From Oscillospiraceae bacterium (GTDB taxonomy: Bacteria; Bacillota; Clostridia; Oscillospirales; Ruminococcaceae), in the NCBI GenBank assembly GCA_025757845.1, contig CP107211.1, positions 1,550,001 to 1,614,000 of the forward strand: a DNA stretch of 64,000 nt. The letters are read 5' to 3'. Position numbers and translations under genes: made by a program. This document shows positions 9,350 through 17,377 of this stretch, piece after piece. The notes beneath the pieces are model-generated. The model was given only the letters and a program-made list of their open reading frames with translations, was not told the origin of the DNA and did not search any database. Position 1 is the stretch's first letter. Every line of letters starts with the position of its first letter.

Positions 9350-10615
9350 ATGGCAAAGCATTCGACACCCCGGCGGCGGTCCGGGAAGCACTGGGTCGGC
9401 ACGCTGCTCACAGCGGGTGCCGTCGTGGCATGCATGGGGCTTCTGCTCCGCTTTCTTCCGGTGGGCACCATCCCGACCGGCGGAGACGAACCGTCGGACA
9501 GTGCGGTGAGCAGCACGGAGCCTGCGGCGTCCTCGGTCCCGGAGCCCGAACCGGAACCGGTGGTGGAAACGCTCCGCTTTTCGGCTACGGGCGATGACCT
9601 GATCCATTCCCCCATCTACAAGCAGGCCGCCCGGCGGGCCGCCAATGGGCAGCAGTACGACTTTGATTACTGCTATGCACAGGTCGCACCCTTCTATGCG
9701 CAGCAGGACATCAACTGGATCAATCAGGAAACGCTCTGCAGCGATGAGCTGGAGCCTTCCTCCTATCCCTGCTTTTCTACCCCGGGAGACTGTGCCCGGG
9801 CACTTTACCGGGCCGGCATCCGGGTGTTCAGCCTGTCAAATAACCACACCTACGATAAGGGTGCAGCCGGTCTGGCTGCCACCCTGCGTTTCTGGGAGAG
9901 CATGCCGGAGGACGTAGTCACCACCGGCCTGTGGCGTGGTGCGGACGACTACAGCCGCATTCCGCTGCAGACCGTCAACGGGGTGACCATCGCCTACCTC
10001 TCCTACACGGAGCACACCAATGGCATCCCCACCAGCAGCTCCATGCCCGCCAACGTGATCTACACCAGCCAGACGGATGTGATCGAGCAGCAGGTTCGTG
10101 CAGCACACCAGCAGGCCGACTTTGTGATCGTGGGTGTGCACTGGGGCGTAGAGGACAGCCACACCATTGTGGACGGTCAGCGCACACTGGCACAGCAGCT
10201 TGCAGACTGGGGCGCCGATGTGATTGTGGGCACCCACCCGCATGTGCTGCAGGATGCTCAGTGGCTGAGTGCAGCAGACGGAAGGCAGACATTCGTTGCC
10301 TATTCTCTGGGCAATTTTCTGAGCACGCAGAACCGGCCGGATCAGTTGGTAGGTGCTATCCTGAACCTGCAGCTGCAAAAGACCACCGAGCCGGACGGAA
10401 CGGTGCAGTGTGCCGTTCTGGAACCGAAGCTCCTGCCGACGGTCACCCATTATGACGCCGGAAAATCCAATGTGCGCACCTATCTTTTCCGCGATTACAC
10501 GCAGGAATTGGCAAAGCAGCATGGTGTGCGCGCAAAACATTCCGATTTCAGTCTTGACACCGTTCAAAAAATCGCGCAAAATAATATCAACAGCGACTTT
10601 CTGGAGCTTACATAA
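9350..10615 (+). CDS. CapA family protein (PGA_cap metallophosphoesterase-like)
   Basis: 421 aa. After a basic N-terminus there is one transmembrane helix or uncleaved signal anchor (about 13-36), then an Ser/Pro/Glu-rich linker and an extracytoplasmic domain of the poly-gamma-glutamate CapA family. The metal-binding signatures are visible in order: ATGDDLIHSP, LSNNHTYDKG, GVHWGVED and GTHPHVLQ. CapA proper takes part in polyglutamate capsule synthesis, but most single-copy clostridial relatives have no proven role. No capB/capC partners are nearby, so I do not assign capsule synthesis. AGGAGG is 6 bases before ATG 9350. Confidence 0.85.
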   Translation: MAKHSTPRRRSGKHWVGTLLTAGAVVACMGLLLRFLPVGTIPTGGDEPSDSAVSSTEPAASSVPEPEPEPVVETLRFSATGDDLIHSPIYKQAARRAANGQQYDFDYCYAQVAPFYAQQDINWINQETLCSDELEPSSYPCFSTPGDCARALYRAGIRVFSLSNNHTYDKGAAGLAATLRFWESMPEDVVTTGLWRGADDYSRIPLQTVNGVTIAYLSYTEHTNGIPTSSSMPANVIYTSQTDVIEQQVRAAHQQADFVIVGVHWGVEDSHTIVDGQRTLAQQLADWGADVIVGTHPHVLQDAQWLSAADGRQTFVAYSLGNFLSTQNRPDQLVGAILNLQLQKTTEPDGTVQCAVLEPKLLPTVTHYDAGKSNVRTYLFRDYTQELAKQHGVRAKHSDFSLDTVQKIAQNNINSDFLELT

Positions 10616-10637
10616 AACCGTGGGAATCAATTGGAAC

Positions 10638-10652
10638 GCCCGTGTGACGGGC
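10638..10652 (+). other. Small inverted repeat upstream of the ACT gene
   Basis: GCCCGT (10638-10643) and ACGGGC (10647-10652) around a 3-base loop, 17-30 bases before the ACT-protein ATG and with no T-run after it. It may be an mRNA hairpin or a protein site. No function can be assigned. Confidence 0.35.
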
Positions 10653-10668
10653 AGAGTGGAGGGATTTT

Positions 10669-11136
10669 ATGTACGGAGTATCGAAAATCAACATTGAGCC
10701 CAGCCTGATGATGATCAGTGTGCAGGACGTGGAATTCAAGGGCAACAGTCTGGCCCGTTATCTGCAGATTTTTGCAGACAACGGCGTTGTCGTGGACATG
10801 ATCAGCCAGAGCGCGCCCCATGGCACCACCATTGACTTCAGCTTTACCGCCGCCGGCAGCGATCTGCCGCTGGTAATGAAAGCCATTTCAGCCGCCAACC
10901 TGGACAAGGATGCCAAGGCTTCCCCGCTGATCAGTGTCGGCTATTCCAAACTGAACCTTTTTGGCGAGGACATGGTTACCAGCTGCGGTGTGGCCGCTCG
11001 TGCCCTGAATGCACTGGCCATGGCCGGCATTGAAGTACTTCTGATCACCACCAGCGACCTGGATATCTCGCTGCTGGTCCATGCCGAGAACGAAGATGCC
11101 GCTTACGAGACACTGAAAAAGGCGTATGAGCTTTGA
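10669..11136 (+). CDS. Free-standing double-ACT protein (aspartokinase regulatory-subunit-like)
   Basis: 155 aa with two ACT domains (about 14-72 and 88-152). The second reads LNLFGEDMVTSCGVAARALN and continues AGIEVLLITTSDLDIS, closely resembling the C-terminal regulatory domain of lysine-sensitive aspartokinases. The catalytic kinase domain is absent and there is no partial kinase sequence upstream, so this is a separate gene and not a broken lysC. GGAGGG lies about 7 bases before the ATG. Its place behind asd-dapA-dapB suggests it senses lysine or another aspartate-family amino acid, perhaps as a trans-acting subunit; this is inference. Confidence 0.8.
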   Translation: MYGVSKINIEPSLMMISVQDVEFKGNSLARYLQIFADNGVVVDMISQSAPHGTTIDFSFTAAGSDLPLVMKAISAANLDKDAKASPLISVGYSKLNLFGEDMVTSCGVAARALNALAMAGIEVLLITTSDLDISLLVHAENEDAAYETLKKAYEL

Positions 11137-11809
11137 GTCAGCCGAAGCAGTGACAGCTGCGGCCGTTGGAATCGCAGCCGCCATTCTGGCATGGAACCGC
11201 TGGATCACGGCAGACAGCATGCTGTTCGGGCTTCTGCTGGCCGGGCTGATTGGCCTGGCTGTGGCAGGTGTTGTCTTTCTGGTCTGTAAGGTCTTTTCGT
11301 ATTATCGGAAAAAAAGGCACCCTGAAGCACCGGTCGTTTCCTTCTTCTCTTCGGAAGGTGGAATGCTCATTGCTTCTCCGCTGGAAGGAAAGCTTCTTCC
11401 GCTGGATGGAATCGAGGATCCGGTATTTTCGGCGGAGGTTCTGGGCAAAGGCTGTGCCATTGAACCGGATAAGGGAGAAATCTATGCTCCGGCAGACGGT
11501 GTGATCCTGAAAATTGCCGAAAGCAGTCATGCCGTCAGTCTGCGGTGTGATTCCGGCGTGGACCTTCTGATTCATGTTGGAATGGACACGGTGGAACGGC
11601 ACGGAGCCGGATTTGCTCCGCAGGTCCGGGCAGGCGAACATGTCCACAGCGGACAGCTTCTGCTGAAATTTGACTTGCAGAAGATCCGTGCCGATGGTTA
11701 TCCCCTGACCACTCCGGTTGTGGTAACCAACAGTGATGCCTTCTCGGATGTCACTGTGGTGGCTTCCGGCAACGTGACCGAGGGGCAGAACATCCTGCTT
11801 CTCCACTGA
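11126..11809 (+). CDS. Membrane-anchored PTS EIIA-Glc domain protein
   Basis: 227 aa. Two hydrophobic segments (about 8-24 and 32-57) precede a basic stop (YYRKKRH) and a full EIIA-Glc/crr-type domain (about 78-227). Both histidines of the family are present: His135 in ESSHAVSL and the phosphorylated one, His150, in LLIHVGMDTVE. GEIYAPADGVI and KFDL are also conserved. Soluble EIIA-Glc takes phosphate from HPr and passes it to EIIB. No EIIB or EIIC gene is in the window, so the partner is unknown. It overlaps the ACT gene by 11 bases, implying co-translation. The N-terminal anchor is atypical: EIIA domains usually stand alone or sit at the C-terminus of EIIBC. Confidence 0.85.
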   Translation: MSFESAEAVTAAAVGIAAAILAWNRWITADSMLFGLLLAGLIGLAVAGVVFLVCKVFSYYRKKRHPEAPVVSFFSSEGGMLIASPLEGKLLPLDGIEDPVFSAEVLGKGCAIEPDKGEIYAPADGVILKIAESSHAVSLRCDSGVDLLIHVGMDTVERHGAGFAPQVRAGEHVHSGQLLLKFDLQKIRADGYPLTTPVVVTNSDAFSDVTVVASGNVTEGQNILLLH

Positions 11810-11818
11810 ATGCAAACA

Positions 11819-11863
11819 AAAAATACCGCTGTCCGGTTCTGAACCGGACAGCGGTATTTTTAT
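11819..11863. terminator. Strong bidirectional terminator between the EIIA gene and tyrS
   Basis: A near-perfect inverted repeat, AAATACCGCTGTCCGGTTC against GAACCGGACAGCGGTATTT, with an A-run before it and a T-run after it. It can end both the plus unit (EIIA gene) and the minus unit (tyrS). Confidence 0.9.
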
Positions 11864-11884
11864 TGCGGGATCTTGGGCAGATGC

Positions 11885-13105
11885 TTACAGGGTGACCTTG
11901 TGATAGACCTTCTTGCCCTTCTTGATCACAACGCCCTTCTTAAGCTGTTCTGCGGTAAAGCTGACGGTGGGAGCTGCAACCTTTTCGCCGTCGGCCAGAA
12001 CACCGCCCTGCACGACCAGACGGCGTGCCTCACCGTTGGAAGCAGCCAGACCAGACTTGACCATCAGGGTCAGGATGCCGATGGAGCCATCGGTCAGATC
12101 CGCCTCGGTCAGCTGGGTGCTGGGCATGTGCTCCGTGTCCATTGCAGCACCGCCAAACAGTGCACGGGCTGCTGCCTGTGCCTTTTCAGCTTCTTCCTTG
12201 CCGTGGACCATGCTGGTCAGCTCGTAGGCCAGGATCTCCTTGGCCTCGTTCAGGCGCTGATCCTTCCATGTGCTCATCTCGTCGATCTGCTCCAGCGGCA
12301 GGAAGGTGAGCATCCGGATGCACTTCATGACATCGGCATCACCCACATTGCGCCAGTACTGGTAGAACTCGAAGGGGCTGGTCTTGTTGGGGTCCAGCCA
12401 GACAGCATTGCCTGCGGTCTTGCCCATCTTCTTGCCCTGCGAGTCGGTCAGCAGGGTGATGGTCATGGCGTAGGCATCCTTGCCCAGCTTACGGCGGATC
12501 AGCTCGGTGCCGCCCAGCATGTTGCTCCACTGGTCATCGCCGCCAAACTGCATGTTGCAGCCGTAATGCTGGAACATGTAGTAGAAGTCGTAGCTCTGCA
12601 TGATCATGTAGTTGAATTCGAGGAAGGACAGACCGCGCTCCATGCGCTGCTCATAGCACTTGGCACGCAGCATGTTGTTGACCGAGAAGCAGGCACCCAC
12701 GTCACGCAGCAGCTCCACATAGTTCAGGTTCAGCAGCCAGTCGGCGTTGTTCAGCATCAAAGCCTTGTCATCCGAGAAGTCGATGAACTTTTCCATCTGC
12801 TTTTTAAAGCAGGCTGCATTGTGGGCGATGTCCTCTTTGGTCAGCATCTTGCGCATATCGGTGCGGCCGGAGGGATCGCCGATCATGGTAGTGCCTCCGC
12901 CGATCAGGGCGATCGGCTTGTTGCCTGCCATCTGCAGGCGCTTCATCAGGGTCAGGGCCATAAAATGGCCTGCGGTCAGGCTGTCGGCCGTGCAGTCAAA
13001 GCCGATATAAAAAGTAGCCTTGCCGTTGTTGATCAGATCAATGATCTCGTTGTCGGTGATCTGTGCCACCAGACCACGGGCCTGCAGCTCTTCGTACAAA
13101 GTCAT
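11885..13105 (-). CDS. tyrS: Tyrosyl-tRNA synthetase
   Basis: Class I synthetase charging tRNA-Tyr. 406 aa. The HIGH-like motif lies in TADSLTAGHFMAL, the KMSKS-like motif in GKKMGKTAGNAV, and a C-terminal S4 RNA-binding domain (about 340-400) ends in KKGVVIKKGKKVYHKV. ATG at 13105 has AGGAGG 8 bases upstream; the longer frame runs into the T-box terminator and is rejected. Transcription is controlled by the T-box at 13130-13427. Confidence 0.97.
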   Translation of the reverse strand: MTLYEELQARGLVAQITDNEIIDLINNGKATFYIGFDCTADSLTAGHFMALTLMKRLQMAGNKPIALIGGGTTMIGDPSGRTDMRKMLTKEDIAHNAACFKKQMEKFIDFSDDKALMLNNADWLLNLNYVELLRDVGACFSVNNMLRAKCYEQRMERGLSFLEFNYMIMQSYDFYYMFQHYGCNMQFGGDDQWSNMLGGTELIRRKLGKDAYAMTITLLTDSQGKKMGKTAGNAVWLDPNKTSPFEFYQYWRNVGDADVMKCIRMLTFLPLEQIDEMSTWKDQRLNEAKEILAYELTSMVHGKEEAEKAQAAARALFGGAAMDTEHMPSTQLTEADLTDGSIGILTLMVKSGLAASNGEARRLVVQGGVLADGEKVAAPTVSFTAEQLKKGVVIKKGKKVYHKVTL

Positions 13106-13129
13106 AGAAACATCCTCCTGTTTTGTGGG

Positions 13130-13427
13130 GCAGAGGAAACAAAAACGCCCTCTGCCAAACATCAATTTGGCAGAGGGCGAGAAATCTTCGCGGTACCACC
13201 TCTGTTTGCCGCTTCCTCACAGAAACGACCTCACGAGTGCACACCCCAGAGTAGAGTGACACTCCTGCGTTTGTAACGCTCGCACGCGGCACAGCCTACT
13301 AGCTCAGACAGCATTCAGCCTGCAGCTCCGGGAGGTATTCGCCTGCTGTTCTGCGGCCCCTTGCACCAACCGGGGTTTCTCTGGACAGAACACTTCAGGG
13401 TACTTATTCCCTTCATCGCCATTAACA
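13130..13427 (-). promoter_or_regulatory. T-box riboswitch, tyrosine specific
   Basis: Leader of tyrS on the minus strand. Stem I shows an AGTA bulge motif, the distal-loop GGTTGGTGCAAG and a specifier loop GAATACCTC whose codon TAC (13335-13337) is a tyrosine codon. The conserved T-box GGTGGTACCGCG lies at 13189-13200. Just before tyrS is an intrinsic terminator (13141-13179, stem GCCCTCTGCCAAA with T-run). Uncharged tRNA-Tyr should stabilise the antiterminator and allow tyrS transcription, as known for the family. Confidence 0.95.
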
Positions 13428-13433
13428 AAACTT

Positions 13434-13462
13434 ACTTTATCACAAGAACACGGGCTTGTCAA
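13434..13462 (-). promoter_or_regulatory. Sigma-A promoter of the tyrS leader
   Basis: A perfect -35 TTGACA (13457-13462), a 17-base spacer and TAAAGT (13434-13439) preceded by TG plus one base (extended -10). It sits right at the start of the T-box leader and 31 bases from the recN stop. Confidence 0.75.
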
Positions 13463-13492
13463 GCCCCGGATTCCGACGGGAACGCTCCCCCG

Positions 13493-15157
13493 TTACTGGC
13501 GGCCGGTACCCAGCATTTCCCGCGCATTTGCCCGTGAAAGCTCGGTCACATGATCGCCGGAGATCAACCGGGCCAGTGCTTCCACGCGGCCCTCCGTATC
13601 CAGCGGGTGGATCTCGGTATAAGTGCGGTCGTTCGTCACATTTTTCTGGATCAGCAGGTGGCAGTCAGCCAGTGCGGCGATCTGTGCCGTATGGGTGATG
13701 CACAGGATCTGATGTCCCCGTGCGCTCTGCCGCAGCACCTCGCCGATCCGTCCGGCGGCCTTGCCGGAAACACCGCTGTCGATCTCATCGTAGATCACCG
13801 TGGGCACTGCATCCCGGTCTGCCAGCGCATTTTTGATGGCAAGGGTGATGCGGCTCAACTCACCGCCGGAGGCAATGCGGGCCAGCGGTTTCGGGGCTTC
13901 ACCGGCGTTCGTGGAGATGTAGAATTCCACGCTGTCCTGTCCGTGGCTTGCCAGCGGCCCACGGGCGTGGTGCAGCGTCATGCGCACACCCGGCATATTC
14001 AGGAACTGCAAGGTATCGGTAATGCGTGCATTCAGCTCGTCAAAGGCTTTCAGACGGGTCTGAGTCAAGGCCTCCGCCTTTTCGCGCGCCAGACCATACA
14101 GGCGCAGCTTTTCCGCCTGCAGCTGATCGTGCCGCTGCTCCGAGAACTGGATCTGTTCCAGTTCCTCCCGTGCTTTCTGTCCAAAGGCAATGATGTCCTC
14201 CACCGTATCACCGTACTTGCGTTTGAGACGGTACAACAGATCCAGCCGCTGTTCGATCTCATCCAGCTCGGCGTCGTTCGTGTCGTAGGCATCCAGCCGG
14301 TCGATCAGCTCTGCCGCTGCGTCCTTGGCCGAATAGTACAGATCCATCAGCGTGCCGGACACCCCGGAAAGTGACTCGTCCAGCTGGGCGGCCGTATCCA
14401 TGGCGTTGGATGCCTCACCCAGCAGATCCACTGCGCCGGGGGTGTCATCGTCCCCGGACAGCAGCGCATGGGCCTTTGCCACCCGGTCCCGGATGGTGGA
14501 CGCGTTGGCCAGCACCTTGCGGCGGCTTTCCAGTGTCTGCTCCTCGCCGGCGGTCAGTCCGGCTTCTTCGATCTCCTGTACCTGATAGCTCAGCAGGTCG
14601 ATCCGTCGCTGCTTTTCCGCTTCGTCGGTGATCATGGCGTCCAGTTCCTTCTTGACCTTGACCAGGCTCCGGTACAGCACATAATACTCCTGATAGAGTT
14701 TGGCGTTCTGCGCATAATCGTCCAGAATGCTCAGATGGTGTGCCGGATTCAGCAGTCCCACCGAGTCGTGCTGGCCGTTGATGTTGATCAGACCTCCGCA
14801 CAGCTCCCGCAGCACAGCCGCCGTGGTGGGCATGCCGTTGATCCGGCAGCTGCTCTTTCCTTCGGCGGTGATCTCACGGCTCAAAAGCAGCTCTGCCGAG
14901 CGCTCATAACCGGCCGCTTCCAGTTTGTCCAGTACCACATCCGGGATCTGCGCAAAAGATGCACGAATCACCGCTTTGGACGCACCCGTGCGCACAAGAT
15001 CCTTGGAAGTCCGATTGCCCAGGATCGCGTTGATGGAGTCGATCAGAATGGACTTGCCCGCACCAGTCTCACCGGTGAGGACGTTCAGCCCCGGCTGAAA
15101 ATGAACTTCTGCCTTCTGGATGACCGCGACATTTTCAATTTGCAGGCAGCTTAACAT
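13493..15157 (-). CDS. recN: DNA repair protein RecN
   Basis: SMC-like ATPase acting early in double-strand break repair. 554 aa. Walker A GETGAGKS lies near residue 30. A long coiled-coil region (about 150-370) separates it from the C-terminal ABC signature and Walker B (IASGGELSRI, VIYDEIDSGVSG). The start MLSCLQIENVAVI is the family N-terminus, with GGGAGAG upstream. Last gene of the nusB-to-recN unit, 26 bases after argR. In Bacillus the next genes would be spoIVB and spo0A; here comes tyrS. Confidence 0.97.
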   Translation of the reverse strand: MLSCLQIENVAVIQKAEVHFQPGLNVLTGETGAGKSILIDSINAILGNRTSKDLVRTGASKAVIRASFAQIPDVVLDKLEAAGYERSAELLLSREITAEGKSSCRINGMPTTAAVLRELCGGLININGQHDSVGLLNPAHHLSILDDYAQNAKLYQEYYVLYRSLVKVKKELDAMITDEAEKQRRIDLLSYQVQEIEEAGLTAGEEQTLESRRKVLANASTIRDRVAKAHALLSGDDDTPGAVDLLGEASNAMDTAAQLDESLSGVSGTLMDLYYSAKDAAAELIDRLDAYDTNDAELDEIEQRLDLLYRLKRKYGDTVEDIIAFGQKAREELEQIQFSEQRHDQLQAEKLRLYGLAREKAEALTQTRLKAFDELNARITDTLQFLNMPGVRMTLHHARGPLASHGQDSVEFYISTNAGEAPKPLARIASGGELSRITLAIKNALADRDAVPTVIYDEIDSGVSGKAAGRIGEVLRQSARGHQILCITHTAQIAALADCHLLIQKNVTNDRTYTEIHPLDTEGRVEALARLISGDHVTELSRANAREMLGTGRQ

Positions 15158-15183
15158 GGTTTATCGTCTCTCCCGCGTTTGTT

Positions 15184-15666
15184 TTACCCGATGTGCCGGG
15201 TCAGTTCCGTGCAGATGGTCTTGGCGTCCCGCTCGGAGCGGGCAACGATCAGAAAAGTGTCATCACCCGAAAGGGTGCCGACCACATTTTTCCACTGCAA
15301 TGCGTCAAATACCTCACAGGCTGCATTGGCCATGCCGGAATAGCACTTGACCAGCACCACATGGCCTGCATAGTCCACCCCCAGCACCGACTCATGAAAG
15401 ATCGTCTCAAACCGGCCCTGGGTCTTGGGGTTAAAGCTCTCGTTCCGGCTGGAAACATAGCGGTAGCCCTCTGCAGTGGCAGCCTTGACCAGGCACAGCT
15501 CCCGGATATCCCGCGAGATCGTGGCCTGAGTCACATCAAACCCTTCCTTGTGCAGATAGTCCAGCAGCACTTCCTGCCGACTGATCGGATGCTCCTGCAC
15601 AAGACGGAGAATGGTCTGCAGACGGTCTCCCTTGCTTTTTGCTTCTTCTTTGCGGACATGTGCCAT
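15184..15666 (-). CDS. argR: Arginine repressor ArgR/AhrC
   Basis: Arginine-dependent hexameric regulator of arginine synthesis and breakdown. 160 aa. An N-terminal winged helix (about 15-75) carries the recognition part FDVTQATISRDIREL; the C-terminal arginine-binding oligomerisation domain has GTLSGDDTFLIVARS with the Gly-Asp-Asp that contacts arginine. No arginine genes are adjacent; its neighbours nadK and recN are the usual clostridial ones. Starts 18 bases upstream of the nadK stop side of the unit. Confidence 0.96.
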   Translation of the reverse strand: MAHVRKEEAKSKGDRLQTILRLVQEHPISRQEVLLDYLHKEGFDVTQATISRDIRELCLVKAATAEGYRYVSSRNESFNPKTQGRFETIFHESVLGVDYAGHVVLVKCYSGMANAACEVFDALQWKNVVGTLSGDDTFLIVARSERDAKTICTELTRHIG

Positions 15667-15684
15667 AGCTCGTCGTATCTCCTT

Positions 15685-16536
15685 TTATCGTCTGCTACGC
15701 AATTTCTGGTCGATGGCCTGGAACTGATCCGCCTTGCTGAAGGTGATCAGCTGCACCACCTGATCCGAAAGCCGGACTTCTGCCGTTGCGCCCGCCTTGA
15801 GCGGGAATCCTGCTGCACCGTCACAGCTGATGAACACCTCGCCGTCGGCCACTTGACCGACGCAGATGTTCAGCTTGCGTTCCTGCGCAAACACCATGGC
15901 CGGGCTGGCAAGACTGTGGGGACAGATCGGCGTGACGACCACGCCTTTGGTCTGCGAATCCAGAATGGGCCCGCCTGCGGCCATCGAATACGCAGTAGAG
16001 CCGGTCGGCGTCGCAACGATCACACCATCGCCCCGGTAATGCTCCACCAGAATGTCATCGCAGTAAATGCTGAAATCAATGGCCTGCTGCAGGCGGCCTT
16101 TTGTCACGACAACGTCGTTCAGTGCATGGCCTTCCCAGCCGTCATGGCCCAGAACATGGGCGTAGAGCAGCATCCGGTTGTCCAGCTGGAACTCGCCCCG
16201 CGCCACGGCAGGCAGCTTGCTTTCCATCTCGCTGACCTCGCAGGTAGCCAGAAAACCGCAGCGGCCCAGGTTGATGCCCAGGATCGGCTTTGCATGCTTG
16301 AGCGAAAGATTCGCCTCATGCAGGATCGTTCCGTCTCCGCCGATGGTCAGGATTACGTCCGTACGTTCCAGACACTGTTTCAGCGGCAGATATACAACGC
16401 CGGCCGCATTGCAGACCGTGCGCAGATCCTCGCACATCAGCACCGATGCACCATGATTCTGCAGGATCTGCGCTGCACGCAGAGCGACCTCACCGGCCGA
16501 GATCTTTCCAGGGTTCGGAGAAATGTAAACGGTCAT
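15685..16536 (-). CDS. nadK: NAD kinase
   Basis: Phosphorylates NAD to NADP. 283 aa. The GGDGT motif occurs as TIGGDGTILH, followed by LGINLGRCGFL and the second domain motif VATPTGSTAYSMAAGGP, which together form the active site. AGGAGG 8 bases before ATG 16536 sets the start; the frame extends to 16626 without support. It lies between tlyA and argR, the normal order in many Clostridia. Confidence 0.96.
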   Translation of the reverse strand: MTVYISPNPGKISAGEVALRAAQILQNHGASVLMCEDLRTVCNAAGVVYLPLKQCLERTDVILTIGGDGTILHEANLSLKHAKPILGINLGRCGFLATCEVSEMESKLPAVARGEFQLDNRMLLYAHVLGHDGWEGHALNDVVVTKGRLQQAIDFSIYCDDILVEHYRGDGVIVATPTGSTAYSMAAGGPILDSQTKGVVVTPICPHSLASPAMVFAQERKLNICVGQVADGEVFISCDGAAGFPLKAGATAEVRLSDQVVQLITFSKADQFQAIDQKLRSRR

Positions 16537-16573
16537 GCCGAAGCCTCCTGTTTTGGTTCTGTATCCGTATCGT

Positions 16574-17377
16574 TCAGCGGTCCAGCGTGGAATGGCTTGC
16601 AGCCACGACCTGTTCGGCGGCCGCATCGTCCAGCACGCAGGGCTCCTCGCTCTTCTGCACGAACATCAGATATTCGATGTTGCCTTCCGGACCTTTCACC
16701 GGGCTGAAATCCAGCCCGCGCACAGCAAATCCGTTGGCAGCCGCATAGCCCATGGCATTGTGCAGCACTTCGCGGTGGGTGGCGGGGTCACGCACCACGC
16801 CGTTCTTGCCCACTTTTTCGCGCCCGGCTTCAAACTGCGGCTTGACCAGACAGACGCCCATGGCGTCCGGCGTGGTGATGGCCTGTGCCACCGGAAAAAT
16901 ATGATGCAGCGAGATAAAGGAAACGTCCACGCTGAAGAACTCGATCGGTTCATCCAGAGCCTCCGGCGTAACGTTGCGGATGTTGGTGCGCTCCATGTTG
17001 ATCACGCGCTCATCGGTGCGCAGTTTCCAGGCCAGCTGGCCGTAGCCCACATCCACTGCGTAGACCTTGACCGCACCGTTCTGCAGCATGCAGTCGGTAA
17101 ACCCGCCGGTCGATGCACCAATGTCCATGCACACCTTGCCCTTGGGCGTCAGCGGAAAACACTGCATGGCTTTTTCCAGCTTCAGGCCGCCGCGGCTGAC
17201 ATAACCGATGTCGTGCCCGCGCACCTCCACCTTGGCATCTTCCTTAATCATCTCACCAGCCTTGTCCACCTTCTGTTCGTTGACAAACACCACACCGGAC
17301 ATGATCATGGCCTTGGCGCGTTCACGGCTCTGGATCAGACCATGCTGAACCAGATATTGATCCAACCGAATTTTCAC
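16574..17377 (-). CDS. TlyA family rRNA 2'-O-methyltransferase (hemolysin A family)
   Basis: 267 aa. An N-terminal S4 domain (KIRLDQYLVQHGLIQSRERA, residues 2-60) is followed by an FtsJ-like Rossmann methyltransferase with the SAM loop MDIGASTGGFTDCML. Members methylate ribosomal RNA. The start is GTG at 17377: GTGA overlaps the dxs TGA stop by 4 bases and AAAGGAG lies 10 bases upstream. The longer frame to 17581 overlaps dxs and is a shadow. In Bacillus this gene is yqxC, at the same place in the same gene order. Confidence 0.9.
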   Translation of the reverse strand: MKIRLDQYLVQHGLIQSRERAKAMIMSGVVFVNEQKVDKAGEMIKEDAKVEVRGHDIGYVSRGGLKLEKAMQCFPLTPKGKVCMDIGASTGGFTDCMLQNGAVKVYAVDVGYGQLAWKLRTDERVINMERTNIRNVTPEALDEPIEFFSVDVSFISLHHIFPVAQAITTPDAMGVCLVKPQFEAGREKVGKNGVVRDPATHREVLHNAMGYAAANGFAVRGLDFSPVKGPEGNIEYLMFVQKSEEPCVLDDAAAEQVVAASHSTLDR

